From UBA3775 sp964572955 (lineage in GTDB: Bacteria; Bacillota; Clostridia; Lachnospirales; Lachnospiraceae), in contig CAZNGY010000001.1 of the NCBI GenBank assembly GCA_964572955.1, positions 1-64,000 of the forward strand: 64,000 nt of DNA. Direction: 5' to 3'. Of this stretch, positions 41,648 to 51,409 are shown piece after piece; the first letter of the stretch is position 1, and the number at the start of each line of letters is the position of its first letter. A model generated the notes under the pieces. It worked only from the letters and a program-made list of their open reading frames with translations, was not told the origin of the DNA and made no database searches. A program made the position numbers and the translations under genes.

Positions 41648-43984
41648 ATGACACTAAGAGAATTAGAAGCAGGAAAAAGTGCGGTTATAAAGGAAGTCGG
41701 AGGAGAGGGAGCACTCCGCCAGCATTTCCTTGATATGGGCGTTATTCCCGGAGCAGAGATAACTGTTGTAAAATTTGCACCAATGGGTGATCCAATGGAA
41801 TTGCAGATACATGGATATGAACTTACGTTAAGACTTGATGATGCGGAAAAGGTTTTAATAGAGCCTATTGAAAAGAGAAGTAAGACCCATGAAAGAATTG
41901 AAAGAATAAAACCGTCCCATCATCCGGGACTCGGTGAAGACGGGAAATATCATTCAAAGGATGATGGAGTACCTCTTGAAGAGGGTACAATGCTTACATA
42001 TGCCCTTGTGGGTAACCAGAATTGCGGAAAAACAACACTTTTTAATCAGCTTACAGGCTCAAATCAGCATGTCGGTAATTTTCCGGGAGTAACCGTTGAC
42101 AGAAAGGATGGAACCATTAAAGGACATCCGGATACCATGGTAACGGATTTACCGGGGATATATTCAATGTCACCGTTCAGCAGTGAGGAAATAGTATCAA
42201 GGAATTTTGTACTTGAAAATCATCCTAAAGCCATAATAAACATTGTTGATGCAACCAATATTGAAAGAAACCTGTATCTTACAATTCAATTGATTGAAAT
42301 GAACATTCCTATGGTTGTGGCTCTTAATATGATGGACGAGGTAAGGGGGAACAACGGTTCGATAGATGTAAATGCCATGGAAGAACTGCTTGGCGTTCCG
42401 GTAGTTCCGATTTCAGCGGCAAAGAACGAAGGTGTGGATGAGCTGATCAGACATGCTGTACATATTGCCGTAAATCAGGAAAAGCCGAGAAGAAAGGATT
42501 TTTGCAGTAAGGGAGACCATGACGGAGCTGTACACAGATGTATTCATGGTGTAATTCATTTGATTGAAGACCATGCACAAAGAGCTGATATTCCGGTCAG
42601 ATTCGCGGCCACAAAAGCAATAGAAGGGGACAGACTTATACTTGACAAGCTTGCTCTTGATGATAATGAGATTCTGATGCTTGAGCATATAACAAGGCAG
42701 ATGGAGTCTGAACGCGGACTTGACAGAAGTGCGGCAATTGCAGATATGAGATTTGAATTCATTGAGAAATTGTGTGAACAGACGGTAGTTAAGCCGAAAG
42801 AGAGCCGTGAGAGAATAAGAAGCGAGAAAATTGACCGTGTTTTAACAGGAAAGTATACGGCAATTCCATGTTTTATTCTTATTATGTTAATGGTTTTCTA
42901 TCTTACATTTAATGTGATAGGGGCGTGGCTTCAGGGCATCCTGGAGACGGTGATAGGTATGATTACCGAAGAAACAGAAGAACTGTTGATCGCGGCAAAA
43001 GTTAATGAAGCCATTAGAAGTCTTGTGATAGATGGGATTTTTTCCGGAGTCGGAAGTGTTTTAAGTTTCCTTCCGATAATTATAGTGCTTTTTCTGTTTC
43101 TTTCACTAATGGAAGACAGCGGATATATAGCAAGGGTGGCTTTTGTTATGGATAAATTACTGAGAAAAATCGGTTTGTCAGGAAAGAGTATTGTACCTAT
43201 GCTTATCGGGTTCGGATGTACGGTGCCTGCAGTAATGGCATCAAGAACCCTTCCGAGTGACAGGGACAGAAAGATGACGATTCTTCTTACACCTTTTATG
43301 AGCTGCAGTGCAAAGCTGCCGATTTATGCATTTTTTGTAAATGCATTTTTCCCGGGAAGGGGAGGGATAATTATGACCTTGCTCTATATAATGGGAATCG
43401 GAATAGGTATTCTTGCGGCATTTTTATATAAGGGAACACTTTTTAAAGGAGAACCGGTGCCGTTTGTAATGGAGCTTCCGAATTATCGTATGCCGGGAGT
43501 TAGAAATGTATCGCAGCTTCTTTGGGAAAAGGCAAAAGATTTCATAACGAAGGCGTTTACAATTATTTTTGTGGCAACAATAGCGGTTTGGTTTTTGCAG
43601 AGTTTTGATTTCAAGCTGAATCTGGTTGAAAGCTCAGAAGAAAGTATTCTCGCGGGAGTGGCAGGTCTTCTTGTGCCGGTTTTAAAACCGCTCGGGTTGG
43701 GAGACTGGAGGATATGTACATCTTTGATAAGCGGTGTGATGGCAAAAGAAAGTGTTGTTTCTACGCTGGAAATTTTATATCCTGGAGGAATTGCATCAGC
43801 AATGACGGAGATTACGGCAGTTGTTCTTCTTGTATTTACACTTCTTTATACCCCATGCATTGCGGCAATAGCATCAATAAAAAGAGAAATGGGAACAAAA
43901 TGGGCTTGCGGAATAGTCGTGTGGCAGTGTATGATTGCATGGATTGCGGCATTTCTGGTGAGGATTGCTGCAGTATGCTTTTAG
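41648..43984 (+). CDS. feoB: FeoA-FeoB fusion, ferrous iron transporter
   Basis: 778 residues. Residues 1-78 are a FeoA SH3-like domain (LREL--GKSAVIKEVGGEGALRQHF). After a linker comes the FeoB GTPase: G1 GNQNCGKTT (near 121), G2/G3 region NFPGVTVDR and DLPGIYSMSPFSSEE, G4 NMMD. The membrane part (about 400-778) has the Gate motifs with LIGFGCTVPAVMASRTL and FMSCSAKLP, whose cysteines are conserved. It imports Fe2+. FeoA is usually a separate gene; fusions occur in clostridia. GGAG precedes the ATG. Confidence 0.96.
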   Translation: MTLRELEAGKSAVIKEVGGEGALRQHFLDMGVIPGAEITVVKFAPMGDPMELQIHGYELTLRLDDAEKVLIEPIEKRSKTHERIERIKPSHHPGLGEDGKYHSKDDGVPLEEGTMLTYALVGNQNCGKTTLFNQLTGSNQHVGNFPGVTVDRKDGTIKGHPDTMVTDLPGIYSMSPFSSEEIVSRNFVLENHPKAIINIVDATNIERNLYLTIQLIEMNIPMVVALNMMDEVRGNNGSIDVNAMEELLGVPVVPISAAKNEGVDELIRHAVHIAVNQEKPRRKDFCSKGDHDGAVHRCIHGVIHLIEDHAQRADIPVRFAATKAIEGDRLILDKLALDDNEILMLEHITRQMESERGLDRSAAIADMRFEFIEKLCEQTVVKPKESRERIRSEKIDRVLTGKYTAIPCFILIMLMVFYLTFNVIGAWLQGILETVIGMITEETEELLIAAKVNEAIRSLVIDGIFSGVGSVLSFLPIIIVLFLFLSLMEDSGYIARVAFVMDKLLRKIGLSGKSIVPMLIGFGCTVPAVMASRTLPSDRDRKMTILLTPFMSCSAKLPIYAFFVNAFFPGRGGIIMTLLYIMGIGIGILAAFLYKGTLFKGEPVPFVMELPNYRMPGVRNVSQLLWEKAKDFITKAFTIIFVATIAVWFLQSFDFKLNLVESSEESILAGVAGLLVPVLKPLGLGDWRICTSLISGVMAKESVVSTLEILYPGGIASAMTEITAVVLLVFTLLYTPCIAAIASIKREMGTKWACGIVVWQCMIAWIAAFLVRIAAVCF

Positions 43985-44089
43985 AAAATGAAGTAATAAA
44001 AGCTGAATAAAAATGGAAGGAATAGTGCTTTATAAGCATGAATACAGGAGAAATGTCCGGATTCGTGTCTATACGGCAAAGGATTTACA

Positions 44090-45427
44090 ATGGAAAGAGA
44101 AAGATTAGGAAGCAGACTGGGATTTATACTTCTCAGTGCAGGTTGTGCCATAGGTTGCGGAAATGTTTGGAAATTTCCTTGGATGGTAGGAGAAAATGGC
44201 GGAGGAGCATTTGTATTCGTATATGTATTATGTCTGCTTATACTCGGACTGCCTGTTCTTACAATGGAGTTTGCAATAGGCAGGGCAGCACAGAAAAGCC
44301 CGGTAAAAATGTATCAGGAACTCGAAAAGAAAGGTCAAAAGTGGCATTGGCATGGTAAGGCGGCGTTAATTGGAAACATTTGTCTTATGGCATTTTATAC
44401 TGTTGTAACAGGTTGGATGATTTATTATTTTGTAAAGTTTGTAACGGGAAAAACAGATAATCTCGGATTTGCCGGGATGATTTCAAATCCGGGTATAAAC
44501 GTTTCATTCCTTGCAATAGCTGTTGTTCTGGGTTTTGGGATTTTGACATTTAATCTCCAGGGCGGCTTGGAAAGAATCACAAAATATCTGATGATTCTTT
44601 TACTTATACTTATGGTTATACTTGCAGTAAGAAGTTCAACTCTTGAGGGGGCAGCGGAAGGATACAAATTCTATCTTGTTCCAGATTTCTCAAAGATAAA
44701 TCTGAATGTGTTTGTAGCGGCAATGAATCAGGCTTTCTTTACTCTTTCAACAGGAATCGGTTCTATGGCAATTTTCGGAAGCTACATAGACAAAACACAT
44801 AGTCTTATGGGTGAAAGTATAAACGTAATTGTATTGGATTCATTTGTTGCAATAGTGGCCGGACTTATTATTTTTCCATCATGTTTTACATATAATCTTG
44901 AGGTTACGGCAGGACCGGCACTTCTGTTTGATACGATGGCAACAGTATTTCTTAATACATCCGGCGGAAGAATATGGGGTTCATTCTTCTTCCTGTTTAT
45001 GGTTTTTGCAGCGTTCTCAACAGAGCTTGCCGTGTGTGAAAATATCCTTGCATGTGTAAGAGAACTTACGGGATGGTCAAGAAAAAAAGGTTGTGTGGTA
45101 TGTGGTACCGGTATTTTCCTTATTGCACTTACAACAGCACTCGGTTACAGTGTAATTAAATTTCAGCCGTTTGCAGAGGGAACTGCATGGCTTGATTTTT
45201 GGGATTTTATTGTAAGCACAAATCTTCTTCCTCTTGGATCACTTATTATAGTTCTTTTCTGTACGGGTGAAAGATTTGGATGGGGCTGGAATAATTTTGT
45301 AAATGAAGCTAATCAGGGCAAAGGTATTAAGGTTAAATCCTGGATGAAGCCGATATTTAAATATGTGGCTCCGGTATGTATTATTGTAATTTATATAATA
45401 GGAATGTTGAATTTTGATTGGAGATAA
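44090..45427 (+). CDS. NSS-family sodium-dependent transporter
   Basis: 445 residues with about eleven to twelve helices. The N-terminal GSRLGFILLSAGCAIGCGNVWKFPWMVGENGGGAFV is the sodium- and substrate-binding helix 1 block of LeuT/SNF transporters, and GSMAIFGSYI and FSTELAVCENI are family features. It likely imports an amino acid. AAAGGA precedes the ATG. Single gene ending at a strong bidirectional terminator. Confidence 0.93.
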   Translation: MERERLGSRLGFILLSAGCAIGCGNVWKFPWMVGENGGGAFVFVYVLCLLILGLPVLTMEFAIGRAAQKSPVKMYQELEKKGQKWHWHGKAALIGNICLMAFYTVVTGWMIYYFVKFVTGKTDNLGFAGMISNPGINVSFLAIAVVLGFGILTFNLQGGLERITKYLMILLLILMVILAVRSSTLEGAAEGYKFYLVPDFSKINLNVFVAAMNQAFFTLSTGIGSMAIFGSYIDKTHSLMGESINVIVLDSFVAIVAGLIIFPSCFTYNLEVTAGPALLFDTMATVFLNTSGGRIWGSFFFLFMVFAAFSTELAVCENILACVRELTGWSRKKGCVVCGTGIFLIALTTALGYSVIKFQPFAEGTAWLDFWDFIVSTNLLPLGSLIIVLFCTGERFGWGWNNFVNEANQGKGIKVKSWMKPIFKYVAPVCIIVIYIIGMLNFDWR

Positions 45428-45432
45428 AAAGT

Positions 45433-45471
45433 AAAAAGATACCCATCGTTTTAACGATGGGTATCTTTTTT
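45433..45471. terminator. Bidirectional terminator between convergent genes
   Basis: AAAAAGATACCCATCG pairs perfectly with CGATGGGTATCTTTTT around a TTTTAA loop; works for the NSS gene on + and the L,D-transpeptidase on -. Confidence 0.95.
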
Positions 45472-45505
45472 ATGTGGTACTGCCTATAACATTGTTGTCA
45501 AACTG

Positions 45506-47875
45506 TTATTCCTCCGGTTCTTCAGGTAAAACAGGAACTTCATCATCTGCGACAGTGACAGTTATCGTTATAGTTGCTGAGTTGTACTGTCCTGTGGCAG
45601 CAGCAGTAACTGTTATGACTGCTTCGCCGGAAGCAATGGCTGTTATGTTTCCGTTATTGTCTATGGTAACAACGTTTTCGTTGTTTGAAGAAAAGCTGAG
45701 AGCAGTCTTTGCGGAAACGCTGATGTTTTTTGTTTCGCCCGGTTTAAGAGTGTATTCCGTTGCATCAGGGATTATGGCCTGCTCATTGGCGGTAACACTT
45801 ATTCTGACTTTTAGTGTAGCCGATTGATGATTAACATCTGATGAAGCAGTTACCGTTATGGTTGCAGCACCTGTAGAAAGTGCTTTTACATATCCCGTTT
45901 CATCGACCGAAACTATGGAAGAATCGGAGGAAGAGTAACTTAGGAAAGTGGCTGCTGATGCATCAAGTTTGACAGATTCTCCTACTTTAAGACTGTAATC
46001 GGATTTTCCTTTTACGGTCTGTGATGCAGAGGCTTTTATATTAATTGTTACCGTAGTTGATGAGGCACGGAATGTGCCGGTTTCACTGCAGTTTATCGTT
46101 ATTTTGACGGTTCCGGCAGCCTTAGGAGTGACTGTTCCGTTATCGGAAACGGTACAAATGGAGGGATTGTCGGAAGTATATGTAAGCAGGGAGCCGGAGG
46201 AAACCTTTTTATCAAGCCTAAAGGAAGGAGTGGTGGAGGTTACGTTATATGTATCCGTTCCACTCCACACCGGATCAGACTGATTGAGATTCTGAGTGCC
46301 GCCGTATACGACGACTTTAGTGCCCATTTTTATGTTTTGATAAAGTGTGGTAACGGCTTCCAAAGGCATGTTTACACATCCGTGACTTCCGTTATAGAGA
46401 TAGTTTGTTCCGCCGAACTCACTTCTCCAGGAAGCATCATGGAAACCTATTCCACCATTAAATGCGATGAAATAATTAACCCATGATTTATATCCGGGAC
46501 CGGTAAGATATCGGTCACGTTGTATCAGCCATATGTCATATACGCCGGTAGGAGTGATTGTTCCGTTTTTGACACAGCCGGTTACACATGGAGAAGATAC
46601 TTTGAGCTCATAATTGTTGTATACATAAACCATCTGATTTGTAAGATCGATTTCGACATAATTTCCATTAAAATCGAATACACCGGTTTCGTTTGTATCC
46701 ACAATCATGTCAGCAGTAATGCTGCCTGATTTTTTTGAACTAAGAAGTTTCTTGAAGTTTTCAAACAGGGAATTTGTATTTACAAGTTCAGAGCCGGCAG
46801 TAATGTTTAATGAAATAAAACTGCCGCCGTGTGTCATAAACTTTGCCTGTTCGTCACCAAGCTTGTTGTGTAAATCGGCAAGGTATGAACAGATAACCGA
46901 AATGTTCTCATCGTTTAAACTTATACTTCCGGTATCGGGAGAATAAGAAATGAAGTAGGCGAGTGTTGGTTTGTCTATTCCCATTGTACTTGACGAGCCG
47001 TCTTTGTAGTTAAAGGTGACTTTAAGATTTAAATCAAGGTAACTGTTTGCTTCCGTTAAGGCATTATCTATTACATCTGACTCGGAAGCCTTTTTTCCTT
47101 TGGTTACGGTTTTATCTGATGTTACTGTAACTGAATCTGTTGAGAAAACGGATGCTGCATCAAAAATGGCATCGGCAGCCTTTGAATAATTGTATTCCGT
47201 AAAATCGGTTCCATCGGCGGTTTCGAACAGTCCTTTGGATTTATTAAATTTCAAAGTGGGATATGTAACAAGGATTGTATCAGAGCTGACCCAGTCATCT
47301 GAACCATGAACGTAACGATTATACACACGTTCAACATTTTTTTCGATAAGGGCTTTATCAGGGGCAGAAATAAGGGAATTAACAATAGTCTCGTATCCTG
47401 CAATGTCATTTTCCGCAAGAAGATTCATCATAAGGGAAAAATCTGTTTTATCATTAAAGACTATTCCCAGTTCTCCGGATGTCATAACAATTGCCGTACC
47501 GTCAAGATTTATGTTAAGACTATAGCTGCCGTAATAATCCTTTACGGCATTTTTTGCCTCGGCTGCGGTCATTCCGGAAACATCCACAAGAAGAATTCTG
47601 CTGTTATCGGAAAATCTTGGCTCTTCCTCATCATCTGGGACGGTTATTTCAGGAGGAACTACAGGGACGTCTGTCGGACGCGGAGTTATTGTTGCAGACG
47701 TTGCGGTTCCGGCAGTGGCACTATCACTGTTTGTAGAAGAAGCCGGTTTTTTCTTTTCTGAAAAAACAGAAGCGATAATGACTGCTGTTATGGTAACAAA
47801 CAGTATGACGGCAAAAACAGTGATTAATATTCGATTAGTTTTATCTGAAAAAAAGTCTTTAAACCTTTGTTTCAT
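45506..47875 (-). CDS. L,D-transpeptidase with C-terminal Ig-like (Big_2) repeats
   Basis: 789 residues from ATG 47875, where GGAGGT lies just upstream (an earlier ATG at 47926 has none). One N-terminal membrane helix, a Thr/Pro-rich linker and a PG-binding-4-like region (about 90-370) lead to the YkuD catalytic domain with YNGSHGCVNMP (Cys near 498), which links peptidoglycan stems 3-3. Three bacterial Ig-like repeats follow (about 540-780), each with LKVGES/LKPGET, a DETGYVKAL-like turn and a TITVTA strand. C-terminal Big_2 repeats are uncommon on these enzymes and may bind wall glycans. Confidence 0.9.
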   Translation of the reverse strand: MKQRFKDFFSDKTNRILITVFAVILFVTITAVIIASVFSEKKKPASSTNSDSATAGTATSATITPRPTDVPVVPPEITVPDDEEEPRFSDNSRILLVDVSGMTAAEAKNAVKDYYGSYSLNINLDGTAIVMTSGELGIVFNDKTDFSLMMNLLAENDIAGYETIVNSLISAPDKALIEKNVERVYNRYVHGSDDWVSSDTILVTYPTLKFNKSKGLFETADGTDFTEYNYSKAADAIFDAASVFSTDSVTVTSDKTVTKGKKASESDVIDNALTEANSYLDLNLKVTFNYKDGSSSTMGIDKPTLAYFISYSPDTGSISLNDENISVICSYLADLHNKLGDEQAKFMTHGGSFISLNITAGSELVNTNSLFENFKKLLSSKKSGSITADMIVDTNETGVFDFNGNYVEIDLTNQMVYVYNNYELKVSSPCVTGCVKNGTITPTGVYDIWLIQRDRYLTGPGYKSWVNYFIAFNGGIGFHDASWRSEFGGTNYLYNGSHGCVNMPLEAVTTLYQNIKMGTKVVVYGGTQNLNQSDPVWSGTDTYNVTSTTPSFRLDKKVSSGSLLTYTSDNPSICTVSDNGTVTPKAAGTVKITINCSETGTFRASSTTVTINIKASASQTVKGKSDYSLKVGESVKLDASAATFLSYSSSDSSIVSVDETGYVKALSTGAATITVTASSDVNHQSATLKVRISVTANEQAIIPDATEYTLKPGETKNISVSAKTALSFSSNNENVVTIDNNGNITAIASGEAVITVTAAATGQYNSATITITVTVADDEVPVLPEEPEE

Positions 47876-48091
47876 TATAATACCTCCGTATCGCAATGGT
47901 TTATTGCGGTAGTTAATTGTTTTCATAACATTATAAAGCCTGAAAATGATTGTTTCAAGAGTAAGAGGAAAATATGGAAATACAGTATGTTTTTTTTACA
48001 ATTGAATGTATAATAAAGAAATAAATCATACGGAATGAAATGTAAGGAAGGAAATAATCCGCAGGATTAATGGCGGATTACGGGTAGGTAA

Positions 48092-49078
48092 ATGAAGCCT
48101 GATGAACTTTTTGATATGTCCTGCTGTACAATGTGTCCGAGGAAATGCGGAGCAGACAGAAAATCCGGTAAAACAGGATTTTGCGGATGTACATCTGAAA
48201 TGTATGTCACAAGAGCAGCACTTCATATGTGGGAAGAACCATGTATTTCGGGAGAAAAAGGGTCGGGAACCGTATTTTTTTCCGGATGTACTTTAAGATG
48301 TGTTTATTGTCAGAATGCAAAGATAAGCCGGAAGCCATCGGGTGTGGCAGTTGATTCCGATGAACTTGCAGAAATATTTTTAAATCTGCAGAAGAAAGGA
48401 GCTGCAAACATTAATCTGGTGACACCGGGACACTGGCTTCATCTGATAATACCGGCATTAAAAAAGGCAAAGAAAAACGGACTTGTGCTGCCTGTTATAT
48501 ATAACAGCAGCGGGTATGAGAGTGTTGAAAGCCTAAGGAAATTGGAAGGGTTGATAGATGTATATCTTCCCGATATGAAATATATTAATGACGAAACCGC
48601 CCAAAAATATTCCATGTCAGCTGATTATGCGGAAAGGTCAAAGGAGGCCATAGATGAAATGGTCAGACAGACCGGTAATACCGTTTATGAAGATGAAAAA
48701 GGCAGGAGGTATTGCAGCATGGATGAGGTGGAGCTTTCAGAGGATGATTACGGTAACGGAATCTATATAAAAAAAGGAGTAATTGTAAGACATCTTGTGC
48801 TTCCGGGAAAATATGAGGATGCAAAAGAAATATTGGGATACCTTTTTGGAAAATACGGTGACACGATAGGGATAAGTATAATGAGCCAGTATACACCGAT
48901 GAATGATCAAAATGGGGATTTTCCGGAACTGTCAGAAAATATTGATATGGACAAATATGATGAAATAACGGATTATGCCATAGAACTTGGAATAAGTAAT
49001 GCGTTTATCCAAGTGGGAGAGGTATGTTTAGAGAGTTTTATCCCTGATTTCGACGGTACAGGAGTGAAGAAGGGCTGA
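48092..49078 (+). CDS. PflA-like radical SAM protein
   Basis: 328 residues. The radical SAM motif is GCTLRCVYCQN (CxxxCxxC, near residue 70). Before it lie extra cysteines CCTMCPRKCGADR and FCGC, as in the PflX/COG1313 group rather than true pyruvate formate-lyase activases. LVTPGHWLHLI and LPDMKYINDE are further family blocks. The target is unknown; no glycyl radical enzyme is next to it. It lies before the SCIFF pair but on the opposite strand. Confidence 0.88.
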   Translation: MKPDELFDMSCCTMCPRKCGADRKSGKTGFCGCTSEMYVTRAALHMWEEPCISGEKGSGTVFFSGCTLRCVYCQNAKISRKPSGVAVDSDELAEIFLNLQKKGAANINLVTPGHWLHLIIPALKKAKKNGLVLPVIYNSSGYESVESLRKLEGLIDVYLPDMKYINDETAQKYSMSADYAERSKEAIDEMVRQTGNTVYEDEKGRRYCSMDEVELSEDDYGNGIYIKKGVIVRHLVLPGKYEDAKEILGYLFGKYGDTIGISIMSQYTPMNDQNGDFPELSENIDMDKYDEITDYAIELGISNAFIQVGEVCLESFIPDFDGTGVKKG

Positions 49079-49250
49079 AAACTTGTATAAATATGTTGTG
49101 TTGTGACATAAAATGTTTAAACGGAATTGATATTGATTTGGACGAATTGAAAAAATACAGATACAATGACGTATATAATTGCAAATCCGACAATTTGTAA
49201 AAAATTTTTGAAAATTTCAAATTAATTGTTACAAAAAAGTTAAGTCGTGT

Positions 49251-49349
49251 TATAATCGCATCAGAAAATAATTTATCGTTTTTCTTTTATCTCCTATATT
49301 TCCTTAAATTTATTAAGAAAAGCCCATCCGGTTGCCGGATGGGCTTTTT
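49251..49349 (+). ncRNA. Candidate small RNA (promoter plus terminator, no frame)
   Basis: A perfect TATAAT (49251-49256) with a weaker TTGTTA upstream (19-base spacing) is followed about 60 bases after the expected start by a strong terminator. The predicted RNA of about 87 bases has a pyrimidine stretch with TATCTCCTAT that could pair with ribosome sites. Alternatively the hairpin only terminates the leftward maturase gene. Confidence 0.35.
49318..49349. terminator. Bidirectional terminator (AGCCCATCCGG stem)
   Basis: AGCCCATCCGG pairs with CCGGATGGGCT around TTG; five T residues follow on the + strand and an A-rich run precedes it. It ends the leftward maturase gene and any rightward transcript. 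Confidence 0.9.
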
Positions 49350-49360
49350 GCATGTCTTTT

Positions 49361-50737
49361 TTAGCTTTCGGTTGTTTTTGATGCCTCAAGCATGATGGCA
49401 CATTCCATTCTTTTCTTGAAAAGTTCACAACCGTATTTATAAACTCCTTTTATATCTCCTGTTGCGTGATATGCATTGGCTGCACATCCGCCGCTGCAGT
49501 AGAGTTTTGCCCAGCAGTCCTTACAGTCAGGACGTGCATATGCATTGCAGAGCTTGAACTCGTCACGAACGGAAGTATTGGTTACACCGTCCCAAACATT
49601 TCCGAGAAGGTATTTTTCATCTCCGACAAACTGGTGACAAGGATAAAGATCGCCCCAAGGAGTGACAGCCATATACTCGGTACCTGAACCACAGCCGCTG
49701 ATTCTTTTATATACGCATGGACCGCCTGTTAAATCTATCATGTAATGATAGAATGTAAATCCGCGGCCTTCTTTTCTTCTTTTGATCATTTCTTTTGCAA
49801 GAATTTCATACTGATTGAATAATTCCGGAAGATCGGCATCTGTAAGTGCATAAGGATCGTCAGGAGAGCATACGACAGGTTCCATTGACAGCTCTGTAAA
49901 TCCGAGATCTGCCATGTGGAAAATATCTTTGGTGAAATCAACGTTATTGTGAGTAAAAGTTCCTCTTATATAATAGCCCCTGTTGCCTCTCTTTCTGACA
50001 AATTCCTGGAATTTAGGAACAATAGTTTCATAACTTCCTTTTCCATTGATGGTCTTTCTTAAAGAATCATGAATTTCCTGACGGCCGTCAAGGCTTAGTA
50101 CAACATTATGGCACTCGCGATTTGCAAATTCGATTACATCATCGTTGATAAGAAGTCCGTTTGTAGTAAGGGTAAAACGGAAATTCTTGCCTTTTTCCTT
50201 TTCTATTGAACGGGCATATGCAACGAGCTGTTTTACAACTTCGAAATTCATGAGAGGTTCACCGCCGAAAAAGTCAACTTCGAGATTCTTTCTTGAACCG
50301 GAATTTGCAACAAGGTAATCAAGTGCCTGTTTTCCGACTTCAAAGCTCATGAGAGCACGCTCTCCATGGTATTTTCCCTGACTTGCGAAACAGTATTCAC
50401 AGTTTAAGTTGCAGGTGTGGGCGACATGAAGACATAATGCCTTTACGACGGTGCTTCTTTTTTTGAAATCAAATGCAATGTCTCCATAGGTATCTTCGCT
50501 GAAAAGTTTTCCGCTATTCTTTAATTCCTCAATGTCATCCAAAACTTCGCTGACTTCTGCTTCATTTACATCAGGAAGTGAAGAATAGCGCTTTGTGATT
50601 GTATCGATTATTTCCTGACGTGAATGCGACTCGTACATTTCGATACAGTCATATGCTACTTCATCTACAAGATGAACAGAGCCGCTGTAAACATCAAGGA
50701 CGATGTTGTAACCGTTAAGTTTATACTGGTGTATCAT
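49361..50737 (-). CDS. scfB: SCIFF (ranthipeptide) maturase, radical SAM/SPASM
   Basis: 458 residues from ATG 50737, which follows GGAGG; the earlier ATG at 50860 would overlap a terminator. The N-terminal part (about 1-90) is a peptide-recognition region. The radical SAM cluster is CNLNCEYCFA and the C-terminal SPASM cysteines include CGSGTEYMAVTPWGDLYPCHQF and CKDCWAKLYCSGGC. It forms thioether links in the SCIFF peptide encoded upstream. Near-universal in Clostridia, biological role unknown. Confidence 0.97.
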   Translation of the reverse strand: MIHQYKLNGYNIVLDVYSGSVHLVDEVAYDCIEMYESHSRQEIIDTITKRYSSLPDVNEAEVSEVLDDIEELKNSGKLFSEDTYGDIAFDFKKRSTVVKALCLHVAHTCNLNCEYCFASQGKYHGERALMSFEVGKQALDYLVANSGSRKNLEVDFFGGEPLMNFEVVKQLVAYARSIEKEKGKNFRFTLTTNGLLINDDVIEFANRECHNVVLSLDGRQEIHDSLRKTINGKGSYETIVPKFQEFVRKRGNRGYYIRGTFTHNNVDFTKDIFHMADLGFTELSMEPVVCSPDDPYALTDADLPELFNQYEILAKEMIKRRKEGRGFTFYHYMIDLTGGPCVYKRISGCGSGTEYMAVTPWGDLYPCHQFVGDEKYLLGNVWDGVTNTSVRDEFKLCNAYARPDCKDCWAKLYCSGGCAANAYHATGDIKGVYKYGCELFKKRMECAIMLEASKTTES

Positions 50738-50816
50738 AAATCCTCCGTATGTTATTTTTTTCTTTAATATATAGTGGAATCCGTATGCGAACGCAGAACG
50801 GATATCCGTTTTTTGA

Positions 50817-50853
50817 TATAAAAAAACCGCTTCCGAAGAACCGGAATGCGGTT
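50817..50853 (-). terminator. Attenuator-type terminator between SCIFF and its maturase
   Basis: On the minus strand AACCGCATTCCG pairs with CGGAAGCGGTT followed by seven T residues. It should let most transcripts stop after the peptide gene, giving much more peptide than enzyme. Confidence 0.8.
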
Positions 50854-50880
50854 GTTTCATAAGTAAAGCCGTTAAGATTT

Positions 50881-51033
50881 TTATTTGTCACTCTTAACCT
50901 GTTCACATTCCTGGTTTGCAACACCGCAGGATGTTTTGCAGGCTGACTGGCAGGAAGTCTGGCACTCACCGCATCCGCCTGAAATCTTGCTGGACTCTAA
51001 GTCACGAGTGTTAACAGTCTGAATTCTCTTCAT
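50881..51033 (-). CDS. scfA: SCIFF peptide precursor (six cysteines in forty-five)
   Basis: 50 residues from ATG 51033, which follows GGAGGT. The leader MKRIQTVNTRDLESSKISGG is followed by a core with exactly six cysteines (positions 21, 24, 28, 32, 36, 43) spaced CxxACxxSC and NQEC, the SCIFF pattern. The maturase is encoded 144 bases downstream. The longer frame from 51075 has no ribosome site and can be dismissed. Confidence 0.97.
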   Translation of the reverse strand: MKRIQTVNTRDLESSKISGGCGECQTSCQSACKTSCGVANQECEQVKSDK

Positions 51034-51087
51034 GAAATTGTACCTCCGTCCAAATATTTTGGGAACAGGTCCCAATAACCTTTCGTG

Positions 51088-51116
51088 ATTGTATCATACA
51101 AAGAATGCAAAATCAA
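51088..51116 (-). promoter_or_regulatory. Promoter of the SCIFF operon
   Basis: On the minus strand TTGATT (51111-51116), 17 bases, TACAAT (51088-51093), about 55 bp before the peptide start. Confidence 0.65.
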
Positions 51117-51271
51117 GTTAAATATGTGTCTGAGCAGAATAAAAAATGTACATATATTCGTAACAAATCAGGAAAAATGAGACACTAAAAGCAGAAAATA
51201 TTTGATAGTGTCGTATATAACGTCATAAAAACTGAAATATTTCGTGAAATATCTGTGAAAATTAAATGCAT

Positions 51272-51299
51272 TTGCAAAAATCAGAAAAAGGAGTAGAAT
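51272..51299 (+). promoter_or_regulatory. Candidate promoter for the 51410 gene
   Basis: TTGCAA (51272-51277), 16 bases, TAGAAT (51294-51299), 111 bp before the start. Confidence 0.45.
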
Positions 51300-51409
51300 G
51301 AGCTTAATCAAAGCAGAAAACATGCTTAATTGAACCATCAAAAACATATACATACAGCAGGAAAAATAAATGCTGCGGGTGTATTTTATAATTTAAAGGA
51401 GAAGACGTT

